Shown here piece after piece: positions 17,509 to 26,356 of a stretch of DNA of 57,667 nucleotides. The notes beneath the pieces are model-generated. The model made no database searches and was not told the DNA's origin. It worked only from the letters and a program-made list of their open reading frames with translations. A program made the translations under genes and the position numbers. The stretch spans positions 1-57,667 of the forward strand of contig CAINZT010000196.1 in NCBI GenBank assembly GCA_903855705.1. The letters are read 5' to 3'. The first letter of the stretch is position 1. Every line of letters begins with the position of its first letter. The stretch comes from an uncultured Synechococcus sp. GTDB lineage: Bacteria; Cyanobacteriota; Cyanobacteriia; PCC-6307; Cyanobiaceae.

Positions 17509-18204
17509 TTGTCTGTGGCCCTCGGTAAGCAACTTAAAACGACCCTTTGTAATTTGGTTGCCATTATCGGGGTGGCCCGTAGTGGCGGCGATCTAAGGGC
17601 GATTGCCAATCTGGTCGATTCCCTGATCGATTCGCCCCAGATGGCGGACTGCCTGCGGCGCTGCCGCCTCTCTGAGGAAGGGGCGGCCCTGATCGATGGA
17701 CGCTATCCACCCCTGCAGCCGGACATGGCGTTTCTGGGGTCCTTGCCTGAGGGCAGCCTGGGCCGCTCCTACGCCGACCTGATGCTCAGCCGCGGCTATG
17801 ACCCGGAGTTCTTTCGGCCGAGACAACTGGTCAGTGATGCCCACTGGCTGACCCAACGGATTGCCACCACCCACGACATCCACCATGTGGTGAGTGGCTT
17901 TGGCACTACGCCGGAGGGGGAAAGTGGCGTGCTGGCGATCACGGCGGCCCAGATTGGCTTCCCCGCCTACGTGATGTTGAACAATGCCGCCCAGGTGAGT
18001 CGTTTTAGCTTCAAAACCTCGAGCTATGCCCTGATGGCCCGCGCGATTGCCCATGGCACCTCGACCGGCTTCAGCGCTCAGGCCCTCTGGCTTGCCCGCT
18101 GGGAGGAGGGCTGGCATTGGCCGGTGGCGCAATGGCGCCAGCAGCTCGGCATCACCAGCCCTGCCGATCACGAACCCTATGGACTCCTGGCAGTCCCTGG
18201 CTGA
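17509..18204 (+). CDS. Coq4-like protein
   Basis: A 231-residue protein similar to Coq4, which in eukaryotes and some bacteria acts in ubiquinone ring modification. Family landmarks are LGSLPEGSLGRSYADLMLSRGYDPEF and the metal site THDIHHVVSGFGTTPEGE: His122, Asp123, His126 and Glu138 give an exact HDxxHx11E. Cyanobacteria make plastoquinone, not ubiquinone, so the substrate must differ or the assignment to a pathway is open. I used TTG 17509; GTG 17515 is an equally plausible start. A ParB-like gene follows 36 bases later. Confidence 0.85.
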   Translation: MSVALGKQLKTTLCNLVAIIGVARSGGDLRAIANLVDSLIDSPQMADCLRRCRLSEEGAALIDGRYPPLQPDMAFLGSLPEGSLGRSYADLMLSRGYDPEFFRPRQLVSDAHWLTQRIATTHDIHHVVSGFGTTPEGESGVLAITAAQIGFPAYVMLNNAAQVSRFSFKTSSYALMARAIAHGTSTGFSAQALWLARWEEGWHWPVAQWRQQLGITSPADHEPYGLLAVPG

Positions 18205-18240
18205 ACAAACCGCACTCCCGAATCGCCCTAGGGTCGCTTG

Positions 18241-18912
18241 ATGGCTCTGCGTCTCCTCCCCTTCCAACCCCTGCCGCCCCCCCCCAGCGACAGCCCCCTA
18301 CTGGAAGTGCCCCTGTCGATCCTGCGGCCGACCCAGATGTGTGTGGGCATGGCCGAGATCCGCAGCCGCCAAGTCGACTTCGCCAAGGACAGCCCCGAGG
18401 AGCGGCGCCGCTACCTGCGCCAAAAACCCACCCCCCTGGTGCGCAGCCAGGCCGGGGACCTCTGGATGGTCGATCGCCACCACCGGCTCCGGGGTCTGAT
18501 GGAAGAGGATCCAGGCGCGACCGCCTTTGGCTATGTGGCCCTGGAACTGCCCTTCAGGGATCCCCATCAGGTGTTGCAAGCCCTGCATCAACGGGGCTGG
18601 CTCTATCTGTTTGATGGCCGGGGTCTGGGCCCCCTGCCCCCCAGCGCCCTGCCGGCGAGGCTCACCGACACCCAGGACGATCCCTACCGCAGCCTGGTCT
18701 GGAAATTGAAGCGGGAGCGGGTGGTGGCGGCGGCTCCCCTGATCCCCTTCCATGAATTCCGCTGGGGTGCCTGGCTGCGCAGCCGCACCCTTCCCCCGTT
18801 CAGCTCCGACCGCCTAGAGCCGGCCCTGCCCTCGGCCCGGGCCCTTGCCCGCTCCAGCGGAGCCTCCCACCTGGCGGGCTGGCAAGGCGCCGCTGGAGCC
18901 CACGGTCCCTGA
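18241..18912 (+). CDS. ParB-like (ParBc_2) protein
   Basis: A 223-residue protein resembling the ParB-like nuclease family PF08857. The core is LEVPLSILRPTQMCVGMAEI, then YLRQKPTPLVRSQAGDLWMVDRHHRL, where DRHHRL corresponds to the nucleotide-binding GHHRL-type motif of the ParB/sulfiredoxin fold. There is no helix-turn-helix DNA-binding domain and no ParA partner nearby, so chromosome partitioning is unlikely. The C-terminal ~40 residues are low in complexity (Ala/Ser/Gly). ATG 18241 was chosen over a TTG one codon earlier. Function unknown; it could be an NTP-binding or hydrolysing enzyme. Confidence 0.78.
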   Translation: MALRLLPFQPLPPPPSDSPLLEVPLSILRPTQMCVGMAEIRSRQVDFAKDSPEERRRYLRQKPTPLVRSQAGDLWMVDRHHRLRGLMEEDPGATAFGYVALELPFRDPHQVLQALHQRGWLYLFDGRGLGPLPPSALPARLTDTQDDPYRSLVWKLKRERVVAAAPLIPFHEFRWGAWLRSRTLPPFSSDRLEPALPSARALARSSGASHLAGWQGAAGAHGP

Positions 18913-18996
18913 ACCTGCCACGCCACCAAGCTTGATTGCTGGAGCCAGTTGATCCGGCCAATCGACCTAGCCTGGGGCCAACCGACGAGGGTTGGG

Positions 18997-19518
18997 ATGT
19001 TTCGCCATCTGCTCGTGCCCACTGATGGCTCGTTGCTGGCCAAGGACGCGGTGGCGCGGGCGGTGCAGCTGGCCCAGGCAGCCGGCGCCCGGATCACCTT
19101 TTTCCATGTTCAGGACAGTCCCGCTATCCATCCGGAGGTGAGCCTGTTTGGGGAGGGCATGGTGCTCGATCCGTTGATCAATGACCATTTCGCCCAGGCC
19201 CACGCGGCCCATGCCGAGCAGCTGCTCAACCAGGCCCGCCTCCAGGCCGAGGCGGCAGGCGTGCCTTGCGACACCCTCACCACCATTAACCCCACCATCT
19301 ACGAGGCCATTCTGGCGGCCGCCAGCGACCGGGGTTGCGACCTGATCGTGATGGCCTCCCATGGTCGGCGCGGTCTGGCGGCGCTCCTGCTGGGCAGCGA
19401 AACCCAACGGGTTCTCACCCATGCGGCGATTCCGGTGCTCGTGATTCCGGCCAGGGCGCCGGACGCAGCGCCAGCGGCTGTTAGCGCTCCGAAGTCCGGG
19501 GTTGCCGTCAGTCCCTGA
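18997..19518 (+). CDS. universal stress protein (UspA family)
   Basis: A 173-residue single-domain UspA fold protein. It starts FRHLLVPTDGSLLAKDAVARA, with the conserved Asp of the ATP site, and has the C-terminal motif VMASHGRRGLAALLLGSETQRVL, matching G-x2-G-x8/9-G-S, followed by IPVLVIP. This places it in the ATP-binding subgroup. The last ~20 residues are an Ala/Pro-rich tail. ATG 18997 is preceded by GGTTGGG. It is a single gene between the ParB-like gene and pyrF-pyrE. Role under stress is inferred from the family only. Confidence 0.92.
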   Translation: MFRHLLVPTDGSLLAKDAVARAVQLAQAAGARITFFHVQDSPAIHPEVSLFGEGMVLDPLINDHFAQAHAAHAEQLLNQARLQAEAAGVPCDTLTTINPTIYEAILAAASDRGCDLIVMASHGRRGLAALLLGSETQRVLTHAAIPVLVIPARAPDAAPAAVSAPKSGVAVSP

Positions 19519-19692
19519 GTTGGGCCTGACGCTTACCGGCATCGGGACTCCGCTCCGCCGAGATCAGGGTGGAGTGATGGGTGCTGCTCCGTGCCGAACC
19601 AAGGGGAGAACGGTCCACGGGCCCGATCCAGGCCGGGGTTCATGCCAGCCTGGCCCCTTGCCCTGGCCGCCGGTGCCTGGTCCAGCAATGGC

Positions 19693-21147
19693 GTGACCTT
19701 CTTCCTCAAGCTCACCGAAGCGATCGCCAGCCGCCAATCGCTGTTGATTACGGGCCTGGACCCCAATCCGGAGATGCTTCAAAGCTGGAACCGCCATCGC
19801 GGCGGGGGCGGCGGCTCGTTTCTGTCCCAGTCGCGCCGCTGGATCAAGGCGGTGATCGAGGAGACCTCCGACCACGTCTGCGCCTTCAAGCCGAGCCTGG
19901 GCTTTTATCAGGCCCTGGGCGCCGTGGGCCTCGACCTGCTGCAGGAAGTGCGCGAGCTCGTGCCGCCGGAGATCCCCTTAATTCTCGATGCCAAACACGC
20001 CGACCTCAACTCGGCCTCGGCCCTGGCCCACTACGTCTTCGAGGATCTCAATGTCGATGCCGTGTCGCTCTCGCCCCTGGCGGGCCACGATCTAGCGGCT
20101 CCCTTTTTGTTGCATACGGACCGGGCGGTGGTGATTAGCTGCCACAGTTCCAGCCCCGCCTCCCGCATCCTCCAGCACCATCCCAATGAGGCCAATCCGC
20201 TCTACTTGCGCATCGTGGCTGAAAGTCGCCTCTGGGCCACGCCGGAGCAATTGTTGCTGGAAGTGGGCACCAGTGACCCTGAAATCCTGGCCCGGGTCCG
20301 CAACCTAGCTCCCGACCATGTGTTAATCCTGCGCAGCCTCTGGGGCGAGGAGGAACGGCTTGAAAGCCTGCTGCAGGCGGGGCTGGGCAATGCCGCCGAC
20401 GGCCTGTTGCTGCCCGTACCCCAGAACATGCTGATGGAGGATCGCCTCGGCGAGCGGGTGGCGGAACTCAAGGGCCAGATTGCCACCCTGCGCGACCGGG
20501 TGATCAACGCTCGCCAGCCCGCCGCCGACCGTTGTGATCTCTGGCTGCCGCCAGCAAGAACAGAACAACTTGACAGCCTGATCGTCGATCTGTTTGATAT
20601 TGGCTGCCTGCTCTTTGGCGAGTATGTGCAGGCTTCGGGAGCCCTCTTTAATTACTACATCGACCTACGCCGCATCATCTCCAGCCCCAATATCTTTCAC
20701 CGGGTTCTGCATGCTTACAGCACCTTGATCAGCGATCTTGCCTTCGATCGCATCGCCGGGATCCCCTATGGCTCCCTACCCACAGCAACGGGGCTGTCGT
20801 TGCTGCTGCATAAACCCCTGATCTACCCCCGCAAGGAAGTGAAAGCCCATGGGGCCCGGCGCCTGATTGAGGGGGATTTTCAGGAGGGGGAAACGGCCCT
20901 GGTGGTGGACGACATCTTGATCACTGGCGGCAGCGTGTTGGAAGGGATCGGCAAGCTGGAAAGTTCCGGCCTGCGGGTCGACGATGTGGTGGTGTTCATC
21001 GACCATGGCGGCGCTGCGGCCCAGCGGCTAGCCGATGCGGGCTACCGCAGCCGGGCCGTGTTAACGATCGAGCAGATCACCGCCGTGTTGCGCGAAGCGG
21101 GCCGCTTGAGCGCTGAGCAAGCGGCCCTCCTGGGCTGCCACGGGTAA
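19693..21147 (+). CDS. pyrFE: fused OMP decarboxylase - orotate phosphoribosyltransferase
   Basis: Carries the last two steps of UMP synthesis in one 484-residue chain. The N-terminal OMP decarboxylase half has LITGLDPNPEML and LILDAKHADLNSASALAHYVF, where DAKxxD supplies the catalytic Lys and Asp. The C-terminal phosphoribosyltransferase half has ALVVDDILITGGSVLEGI, the PRPP-binding motif. The order is PyrF then PyrE, opposite to animal UMP synthase. I start at GTG 19693 because the family usually begins close to FFxKLTxAI; an in-frame ATG at 19642 would add 17 residues. dihydroorotase (pyrC) lies 1.5 kb downstream on the other strand. Confidence 0.94.
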   Translation: MTFFLKLTEAIASRQSLLITGLDPNPEMLQSWNRHRGGGGGSFLSQSRRWIKAVIEETSDHVCAFKPSLGFYQALGAVGLDLLQEVRELVPPEIPLILDAKHADLNSASALAHYVFEDLNVDAVSLSPLAGHDLAAPFLLHTDRAVVISCHSSSPASRILQHHPNEANPLYLRIVAESRLWATPEQLLLEVGTSDPEILARVRNLAPDHVLILRSLWGEEERLESLLQAGLGNAADGLLLPVPQNMLMEDRLGERVAELKGQIATLRDRVINARQPAADRCDLWLPPARTEQLDSLIVDLFDIGCLLFGEYVQASGALFNYYIDLRRIISSPNIFHRVLHAYSTLISDLAFDRIAGIPYGSLPTATGLSLLLHKPLIYPRKEVKAHGARRLIEGDFQEGETALVVDDILITGGSVLEGIGKLESSGLRVDDVVVFIDHGGAAAQRLADAGYRSRAVLTIEQITAVLREAGRLSAEQAALLGCHG

Positions 21148-21211
21148 GCCCGGACCAGGGCGCCACCGAGGCCAGTCCTAGGATCTGCGCCAATAATCGA
21201 ATGGCAAACGA

Positions 21212-22600
21212 ATGGTTGGTGTCGTGTCCCTCGTCAATCCTGGGTCTGCGGGGCCAGGGCTCGACCACGGCGCGATGGCCCTGGCGGCGGTGCCGATTCA
21301 GGCCCAGTTGCTATTCATCGGGGTGCTGTTTCTTGGCACCTTGGCGATCAGTCGTTTTTCCATCCGTATTGGTATCCCGGCGATTCTTGGTGTGCTACTG
21401 CTTGGCTTGTTTATCAATATTAATTACATTGACCTAGATCACCATCAAGCCGAAAATCTGCATACTTTCAGCTTGGCACTGCTGTTGTTTTATGCTGGCC
21501 TTAAAACAGATATCAAAGCCATTCGTGGCTTTCTTGAATATGGCCTGATCCTCGCCATTGGCGGGGTGATTGTGTCTTCTGGGGCCCTGGGGCTGTTGAT
21601 TTTCTGGTTCTCATCGAGTAATGGAGCCCAGATCGTGCCGGGAATCGCCAATTCCATGCCCCTAGCGGCGGCCCTGTTGATCGCCGCCTGCCTGGGCTCC
21701 ACCGACGCCGGGGCCACCTTGAGCGTGCTGTCCCAGTTGCGCCATCGGGTGCCAGCACGCCTCCGCCATCTTCTTGAATTTGAGTCAGCTCTTAACGATC
21801 CGGCAGCCCTATTGGTGTATAGCCTGGTCCTGGGCGTGTTTGTGATCACAGGTGTGGAGGTTCCAGCCGCCCAACAGGGCCTGCAACTCACGGTGCTGGA
21901 TGGCCTGCGCAGTTTCGTGCAACAGATCGGCTCCGGCCTGATTTTGGGCGCCGCCTTCGGCTATGTGGCCAAGTTTGTGATCGACTTTTTGGTGCATGAA
22001 AAGGCCCAACTCCTAGTTGTTGCCATGTCGATCGCCTTCGTGGATTACGGCTGCGCCGATGTCCTCGGGGGGTCTGGGTTTGTGGCCGTCTATGTCACTG
22101 GCGTCTTCATGACCAACATGCGTTACCGCATGGCGGATGTGAACCACGAATCGATCCAGGAGGTGTTGCTGCCCTTCAACACCATGACCGAGATCACCAT
22201 CTTTTTGAGCTTTGGCCTACTGGTTAACCCCAATGATCTGCTGCCGTCTGTGCCGATGGGCCTGGTCAGCGCCGCTGCCCTAATGCTGGTGGCCCGCCCC
22301 TTGAGCGTGCTGGTCTTTCAGCCGTTTTCGCCTTTCTCCTGGAAAGAGGCGCTGCTGATCTCCTGGTGTGGCCTGCGCGGTGCCGTGCCCCTGGCCCTCT
22401 CCTACAACGTGGTGACGGCGATCCCGCGCATCCGTGGCATTGATCAGGCCAGTGGCCAGGTGCTGGCCGAGAACGCCAAGAGCATCATTTTTGTGGTGGT
22501 GGTTCTCAATTTGCTGGTGCAGGGGCTCACCTTGCCCTGGCTGGCCAGTGCTTTGAAGCTGGAGGCTGGAGAGGAGGCAGCAGCAAGCCCCCTCGCCTGA
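21212..22600 (+). CDS. cation:proton antiporter (CPA family)
   Basis: A 462-residue membrane protein with 12 or so hydrophobic segments. After a short N-terminal tail come QAQLLFIGVLFLGTLAISRF and IGIPAILGVLLLGLFI. The segment AACLGSTDAGATLSVLSQL followed by LLEFESALNDPAALLVY carries the acidic and Asn/Asp residues that line the ion path in NhaP-type (CPA1) exchangers, and WCGLRGAVPLALSYNV is the typical late helix of that family. It probably exchanges Na+ or K+ for H+ across the cytoplasmic or thylakoid membrane. No regulatory RCK/TrkA domain is present. It is convergent with pyrC. Confidence 0.9.
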   Translation: MVGVVSLVNPGSAGPGLDHGAMALAAVPIQAQLLFIGVLFLGTLAISRFSIRIGIPAILGVLLLGLFININYIDLDHHQAENLHTFSLALLLFYAGLKTDIKAIRGFLEYGLILAIGGVIVSSGALGLLIFWFSSSNGAQIVPGIANSMPLAAALLIAACLGSTDAGATLSVLSQLRHRVPARLRHLLEFESALNDPAALLVYSLVLGVFVITGVEVPAAQQGLQLTVLDGLRSFVQQIGSGLILGAAFGYVAKFVIDFLVHEKAQLLVVAMSIAFVDYGCADVLGGSGFVAVYVTGVFMTNMRYRMADVNHESIQEVLLPFNTMTEITIFLSFGLLVNPNDLLPSVPMGLVSAAALMLVARPLSVLVFQPFSPFSWKEALLISWCGLRGAVPLALSYNVVTAIPRIRGIDQASGQVLAENAKSIIFVVVVLNLLVQGLTLPWLASALKLEAGEEAAASPLA

Positions 22601-22664
22601 GTCCACCTGCAGTAAAGGCCTCGATGACCAGACCGGTTTTCCTAATCAACCCCAGGGGCGATGG

Positions 22665-23810
22665 TCAGATCAGTCGCCAGGGCAAGGCCTCGCCGGCATG
22701 GAAGGGCACCAGGGCCAGGGGCGCGTCGGCGTCGCTGCCCAGCTCCAGGGTTAGGGGCACGGTCTCGGCTTGGTCGCTGGTTGGATCCTGGCGCTCGAGG
22801 GTGATCACGCTGCTATTGAGCGGCAGGCCGTAGAAACGCGGACCGTGCTCACTGGCGAAGGCTTCGAGCTTGCCCAGGGCTCCCTCCTGCTCGAACACGG
22901 CCGCATAGCTTTCGATCGCGTAGGGCGCGTTGTAAACACCGGCGCAGCCGCAGGAGGTTTCCTTGGCCTGGCGCCGGTGGGGGGCGGAATCGGTGCCGAG
23001 GAAAAAGCTGGGATCCCCCGAGGTGGCCGCCCGGCGCAGGGCGAGGCGATGGCGTTCCCGCTTCACGATCGGTAAGCAATAGAAATCGGGCCGCAGGCCG
23101 CCGGCAAACAGGGCGTTGCGGTTGATGTGCAGGTGGTGGGGCGTGATCGTGGCGGCGAGCTGGGGGCCGGCTGCGGCCACAAACGCCGCCGCTTCGGCGG
23201 TGGTGATGTGCTCCAGCACCACCTTCAACCCAGGATGGCGGGCCAACAGGGGGAGCAACTGGCGCTCTAGAAACACGGCTTCGCGATCAAAGATGTCCAC
23301 CGCCGGATCGGTGACCTCGCCATGGACCAGTAAGGGCATGCCGATCCGCTCCATCGTTTCCAGCAGGGGCGCAATCGCGGTCAGATCGCGCACACCCGCA
23401 GACGAGTTGGTGGTGGCGCCAGCGGGATAGAGCTTGGCGGCCGTGACTATCCCTTCGGCCTGGCCCCGCACCAGCTCAGCTGGATCGAGGGTTTCGGTGA
23501 GATAGGCCGTCATCAACGGTTGGAAACCCTGGGCAACCTCGGGCCCAAGGGCCGCCAGGATCCTTTGGCGATAGGCGGCTGCGGACGCCGCCGTGGTCAC
23601 CGCGGGAGTGAGGTTGGGCATCACAATCGCCCGGGCGAACTGGCGGGCCGTGGCCCCTGCCACGGCCTTGAGCATGGCGCCATCGCGCAGGTGCACATGC
23701 CAGTCGTCGGGCCGCCGTAGCTGCAGCCGCTGGCCTGGGCTGGCACTAGGGCCCGGGGAGCCGGGCTGGGCCCCTGGGACGTTCTGGTGGGCCGGGGTTG
23801 GATGGGCCAT
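22665..23810 (-). CDS. pyrC: dihydroorotase PyrC
   Basis: Zinc enzyme that interconverts carbamoyl aspartate and dihydroorotate in pyrimidine synthesis. The 381-residue protein has [20 protein letters not shown] (metal-binding HxH), [15 protein letters not shown] with the lysine that is carbamylated in this class, [19 protein letters not shown], and [15 protein letters not shown] with the catalytic Asp. This is the class II (E. coli PyrC) type. The first ~30 residues are a Pro-rich leader. It diverges from the DUF167 gene (27 bases). Confidence 0.95.
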   Translation of the reverse strand: MAHPTPAHQNVPGAQPGSPGPSASPGQRLQLRRPDDWHVHLRDGAMLKAVAGATARQFARAIVMPNLTPAVTTAASAAAYRQRILAALGPEVAQGFQPLMTAYLTETLDPAELVRGQAEGIVTAAKLYPAGATTNSSAGVRDLTAIAPLLETMERIGMPLLVHGEVTDPAVDIFDREAVFLERQLLPLLARHPGLKVVLEHITTAEAAAFVAAAGPQLAATITPHHLHINRNALFAGGLRPDFYCLPIVKRERHRLALRRAATSGDPSFFLGTDSAPHRRQAKETSCGCAGVYNAPYAIESYAAVFEQEGALGKLEAFASEHGPRFYGLPLNSSVITLERQDPTSDQAETVPLTLELGSDADAPLALVPFHAGEALPWRLI

Positions 23811-23837
23811 CGTGCGGCTGTCCCTCGCGAACCAGCC

Positions 23838-24119
23838 ATGACCCTAGAAGCGTCGGCAGACGGGGCCGTGGCGATCCGGGTCCAGCCCCGCAGCCCCTGC
23901 GATGCCGTCGCCGGGGAACGGCAGGGCGCGATCCTGATCCGGCTCAAGGCGCCCCCCGTGGATGGCGAAGCGAATGGGTCCCTGCTCAAGTTCGTCGCCC
24001 GCAAGCTCGGCGTGCGCCAACGGGACGTCACCTTGGTGCGGGGCCAAACCAGCCGCACTAAGTGGATCCAGGTGGCGGGCATGGCTGCCGAGCAGGCGCG
24101 GCAGGGCCTGTTGAGCTGA
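23838..24119 (+). CDS. DUF167 / YggU family protein
   Basis: A 93-residue protein with the compact YggU fold: [43 protein letters not shown] and [18 protein letters not shown], where the APPVDGEAN segment is diagnostic. Function of the family is unknown. ATG 23838 lies 27 bases from the divergent pyrC start, so both promoters must be very compact or lie inside the coding regions. Confidence 0.92.
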   Translation: MTLEASADGAVAIRVQPRSPCDAVAGERQGAILIRLKAPPVDGEANGSLLKFVARKLGVRQRDVTLVRGQTSRTKWIQVAGMAAEQARQGLLS

Positions 24120-24290
24120 CGCCTGCTGCGCTCAAGCCAGTTGGCTGGGACGTTTGAGCTGGGCCTACTGAACTCAGGGCCCTGTCGACTTCAAACCCCA
24201 GCCGCAGCGACCATCCAGCCCGTTGGTGGCAACTGCCACGGGCTTGGCGGTCTGATTGCTGGCAAAGTGCGCCCAACCTCGAATCGGTCC

Positions 24291-25364
24291 ATGCCCGTCC
24301 TTCGCAAGCTGCTTCCCAAGGTCTCGCTCGCCAGCACCCTGGGACTAGCCCTGCTGCTGGTCAGTTGCGCCTCCGAAAGCGGTGGCCTGCAGAGCCAGAA
24401 GATCGACCTGATCAAGGGCCGGGGCAAGTTGATCTGCGGCGTGGATGGCAAGTTGCCCGGTTTCAGCTTTGTGGGCTCCGATGGGGCCTACAGCGGCCTG
24501 GATGTGGATGTCTGCAAGGCAGTGGCCGCCAGCCTGCTGGGTGATCCCGCCAAGGTTGACTACCGGGACCTCAACTCCAGTGAGCGTTTCGCCGCCCTAG
24601 CAAGTGGTGAGGTGGACATGCTCTCGCGCAACACCACAGCAACCCTCACCCGCGATGCCGCCGGCGGCAACGCCCTCAGCTTTGCCCCGACCACCTTCTA
24701 TGACGGCCAGGGGGTGATGGTGGCCGCCAGCAGTGGCGTCAAGAGCCTCAAGGACCTAGCCGGCAAGCCGATCTGCGTGGAAAGCGGCACCACCACCGAG
24801 CTCAACCTGGCCGACCGCATGCGCGAGCTCAAGGCCACCTACACGCCCCTGAAGTTCCAGACCGGCGACCAGACCTACGCCGCCTACCTGCAGGGCCGCT
24901 GCCTAGCCGTGACCAGCGACCGCTCCCAGCTGGCCGCCAAGCGCACCAGCTTCCCAGACCCCTCCGCCCACCTGCTGCTGGGCGAAGTGCTCAGCAAGGA
25001 GCCCCTTACCCCCGCCACCACCAACGCCGATCCGGTGTGGTCGGATGCGGTGCGCTGGAGCGTCTACGCCTTGATGCAGGCCGAGGAGCTGGGCATCACC
25101 AAGGCGAATGTGGCCGCCAAGCTGGCCCAAGCCAAGGCCAACCCCAATCAGGCCGACCTGCGCCGCTTCCTCGGGGTAGAAGGGGACTTCGGCAAGACCC
25201 TGGGCTTGCCGGCCGATTTTGTCGTGAAGGAAATTGCGGCGGTCGGCAACTACGGCGAAGTCTTTGATCGCAATGTGGGCCCCGGCTCCAAGCTGAAGCT
25301 GGATCGGGGTCTGAACCGCCAGTGGAGCCAGGGCGGCCTGATCTATTCGCCGCCCTTCCGCTGA
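24291..25364 (+). CDS. polar amino acid ABC transporter, substrate-binding protein
   Basis: Periplasmic receptor of an amino acid importer of the AapJ/BztA type. The 357-residue precursor has a lipoprotein signal, LGLALLLVSCASESG, with the lipobox cysteine near residue 26. The mature part shows GKLICGVDGKLPGFSFVG, GLDVDVCKAVAASLLGD, RNTTATLTRDAAG and CVESGTTTELNLAD, all standard for this cluster of binding proteins, which take up glutamate, aspartate and neutral amino acids in other bacteria. ATG 24291 was chosen for the signal peptide. The stop overlaps the permease start by one base (TGATG). Confidence 0.93.
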   Translation: MPVLRKLLPKVSLASTLGLALLLVSCASESGGLQSQKIDLIKGRGKLICGVDGKLPGFSFVGSDGAYSGLDVDVCKAVAASLLGDPAKVDYRDLNSSERFAALASGEVDMLSRNTTATLTRDAAGGNALSFAPTTFYDGQGVMVAASSGVKSLKDLAGKPICVESGTTTELNLADRMRELKATYTPLKFQTGDQTYAAYLQGRCLAVTSDRSQLAAKRTSFPDPSAHLLLGEVLSKEPLTPATTNADPVWSDAVRWSVYALMQAEELGITKANVAAKLAQAKANPNQADLRRFLGVEGDFGKTLGLPADFVVKEIAAVGNYGEVFDRNVGPGSKLKLDRGLNRQWSQGGLIYSPPFR

Positions 25365-26356
25365 TGGCCGGCCGCCTGAGCGCTAGTCCCCCCTGGTGGC
25401 AAAACCGGCGCCTGGTGCCCTGGCTGGTCCAAGCGGCCGTAGGCCTGGTGCTGGTGGTGGTGATCGCCTTTTTGCTTGGCAACCTGGTGCGCAACCTGAG
25501 CGCGGCCGGCTTGTTGCTCAGCTGGCGCTGGCTGGGCCAACCGGCCAGCTTCGACATCGCCGAATCCCTGCTGCCCTTCAGCGCCTCTGATCCCTATTGG
25601 CGCGGCCTGCTGGCCGGCCTGGTCAACACCTTGCGGGTTGTGGGCCTGGGTTTTGTTGGGTCCACCCTGCTGGGAACCCTGGTGGGCAGCGCCTCGTTCA
25701 GCAGCAATGGCCTGGTCAAACGGCTGGCCCGGATCTATGTGGAGGTGATCCGCAACATCCCCCTGCTGCTGCAACTGGTGTTCTGGTATTTCGTGGTGTT
25801 TCTTGCCCTGCCGAATGGGGCGGCAGCGATCCAGTTACCGGGGATTGTGCTGGCCAAATCGGGCCTGTTCCTGCCAGGTTTTGAAGGCGGGCTCCATTGG
25901 ACTGGACCGAGCCTGGTGGATGGGGTCTGGCAGGCGCCACTGCGGTTTACGCCCGAATTCGGCGCCCTGCTCACTGGCCTGGTGGTGTACACAGCTGCCT
26001 TCATTGCCGAGGTGGTGCGCGGTGGCATTGCCGCCGTGCCCAAGGGTCAGTGGGAGGCGGCCACCTCCCTGGGGCTGGGCCCCCTGCTGAGCCTGCGGCG
26101 CATCATCATTCCCCAGGCCCTGCGGGTGATCGTGCCGGGACTCAACACCCAGTACATCTCCCTAGCCAAGAATTCCTCCCTGGCAGTGGCCTGCGGCTAC
26201 ACCGACCTCTATTCAGTGGCGGAGACGAGCCTCAATCAAACCGGTCGGGCGATTGAGGTGATCGTGATTCTTTTAGCGGCCTACCTCGCCATCGATCTGG
26301 TGATCTCCCTCGTGATGAATGGCCTGAACCGGTTGGTCCAGATCAAGGAACGCTGA
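25364..26356 (+). CDS. amino acid ABC transporter permease (AapQ/BztB type)
   Basis: First inner-membrane subunit of the importer, 330 residues. An N-terminal helix (AAVGLVLVVVIAFLLGNLV) is followed by the permease core LLAGLVNTLRVVGLGFVG, RLARIYVEVIRNIPLLLQLVF and the EAA loop EAATSLGLGPLLSLRRIIIPQALRVIVP, which docks to the ATPase. The EVIRNxPLLxQ motif is typical of the polar amino acid permeases. ATG 25364 overlaps the preceding stop by one base, so translation is probably coupled. Confidence 0.93.
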   Translation: MAGRLSASPPWWQNRRLVPWLVQAAVGLVLVVVIAFLLGNLVRNLSAAGLLLSWRWLGQPASFDIAESLLPFSASDPYWRGLLAGLVNTLRVVGLGFVGSTLLGTLVGSASFSSNGLVKRLARIYVEVIRNIPLLLQLVFWYFVVFLALPNGAAAIQLPGIVLAKSGLFLPGFEGGLHWTGPSLVDGVWQAPLRFTPEFGALLTGLVVYTAAFIAEVVRGGIAAVPKGQWEAATSLGLGPLLSLRRIIIPQALRVIVPGLNTQYISLAKNSSLAVACGYTDLYSVAETSLNQTGRAIEVIVILLAAYLAIDLVISLVMNGLNRLVQIKER

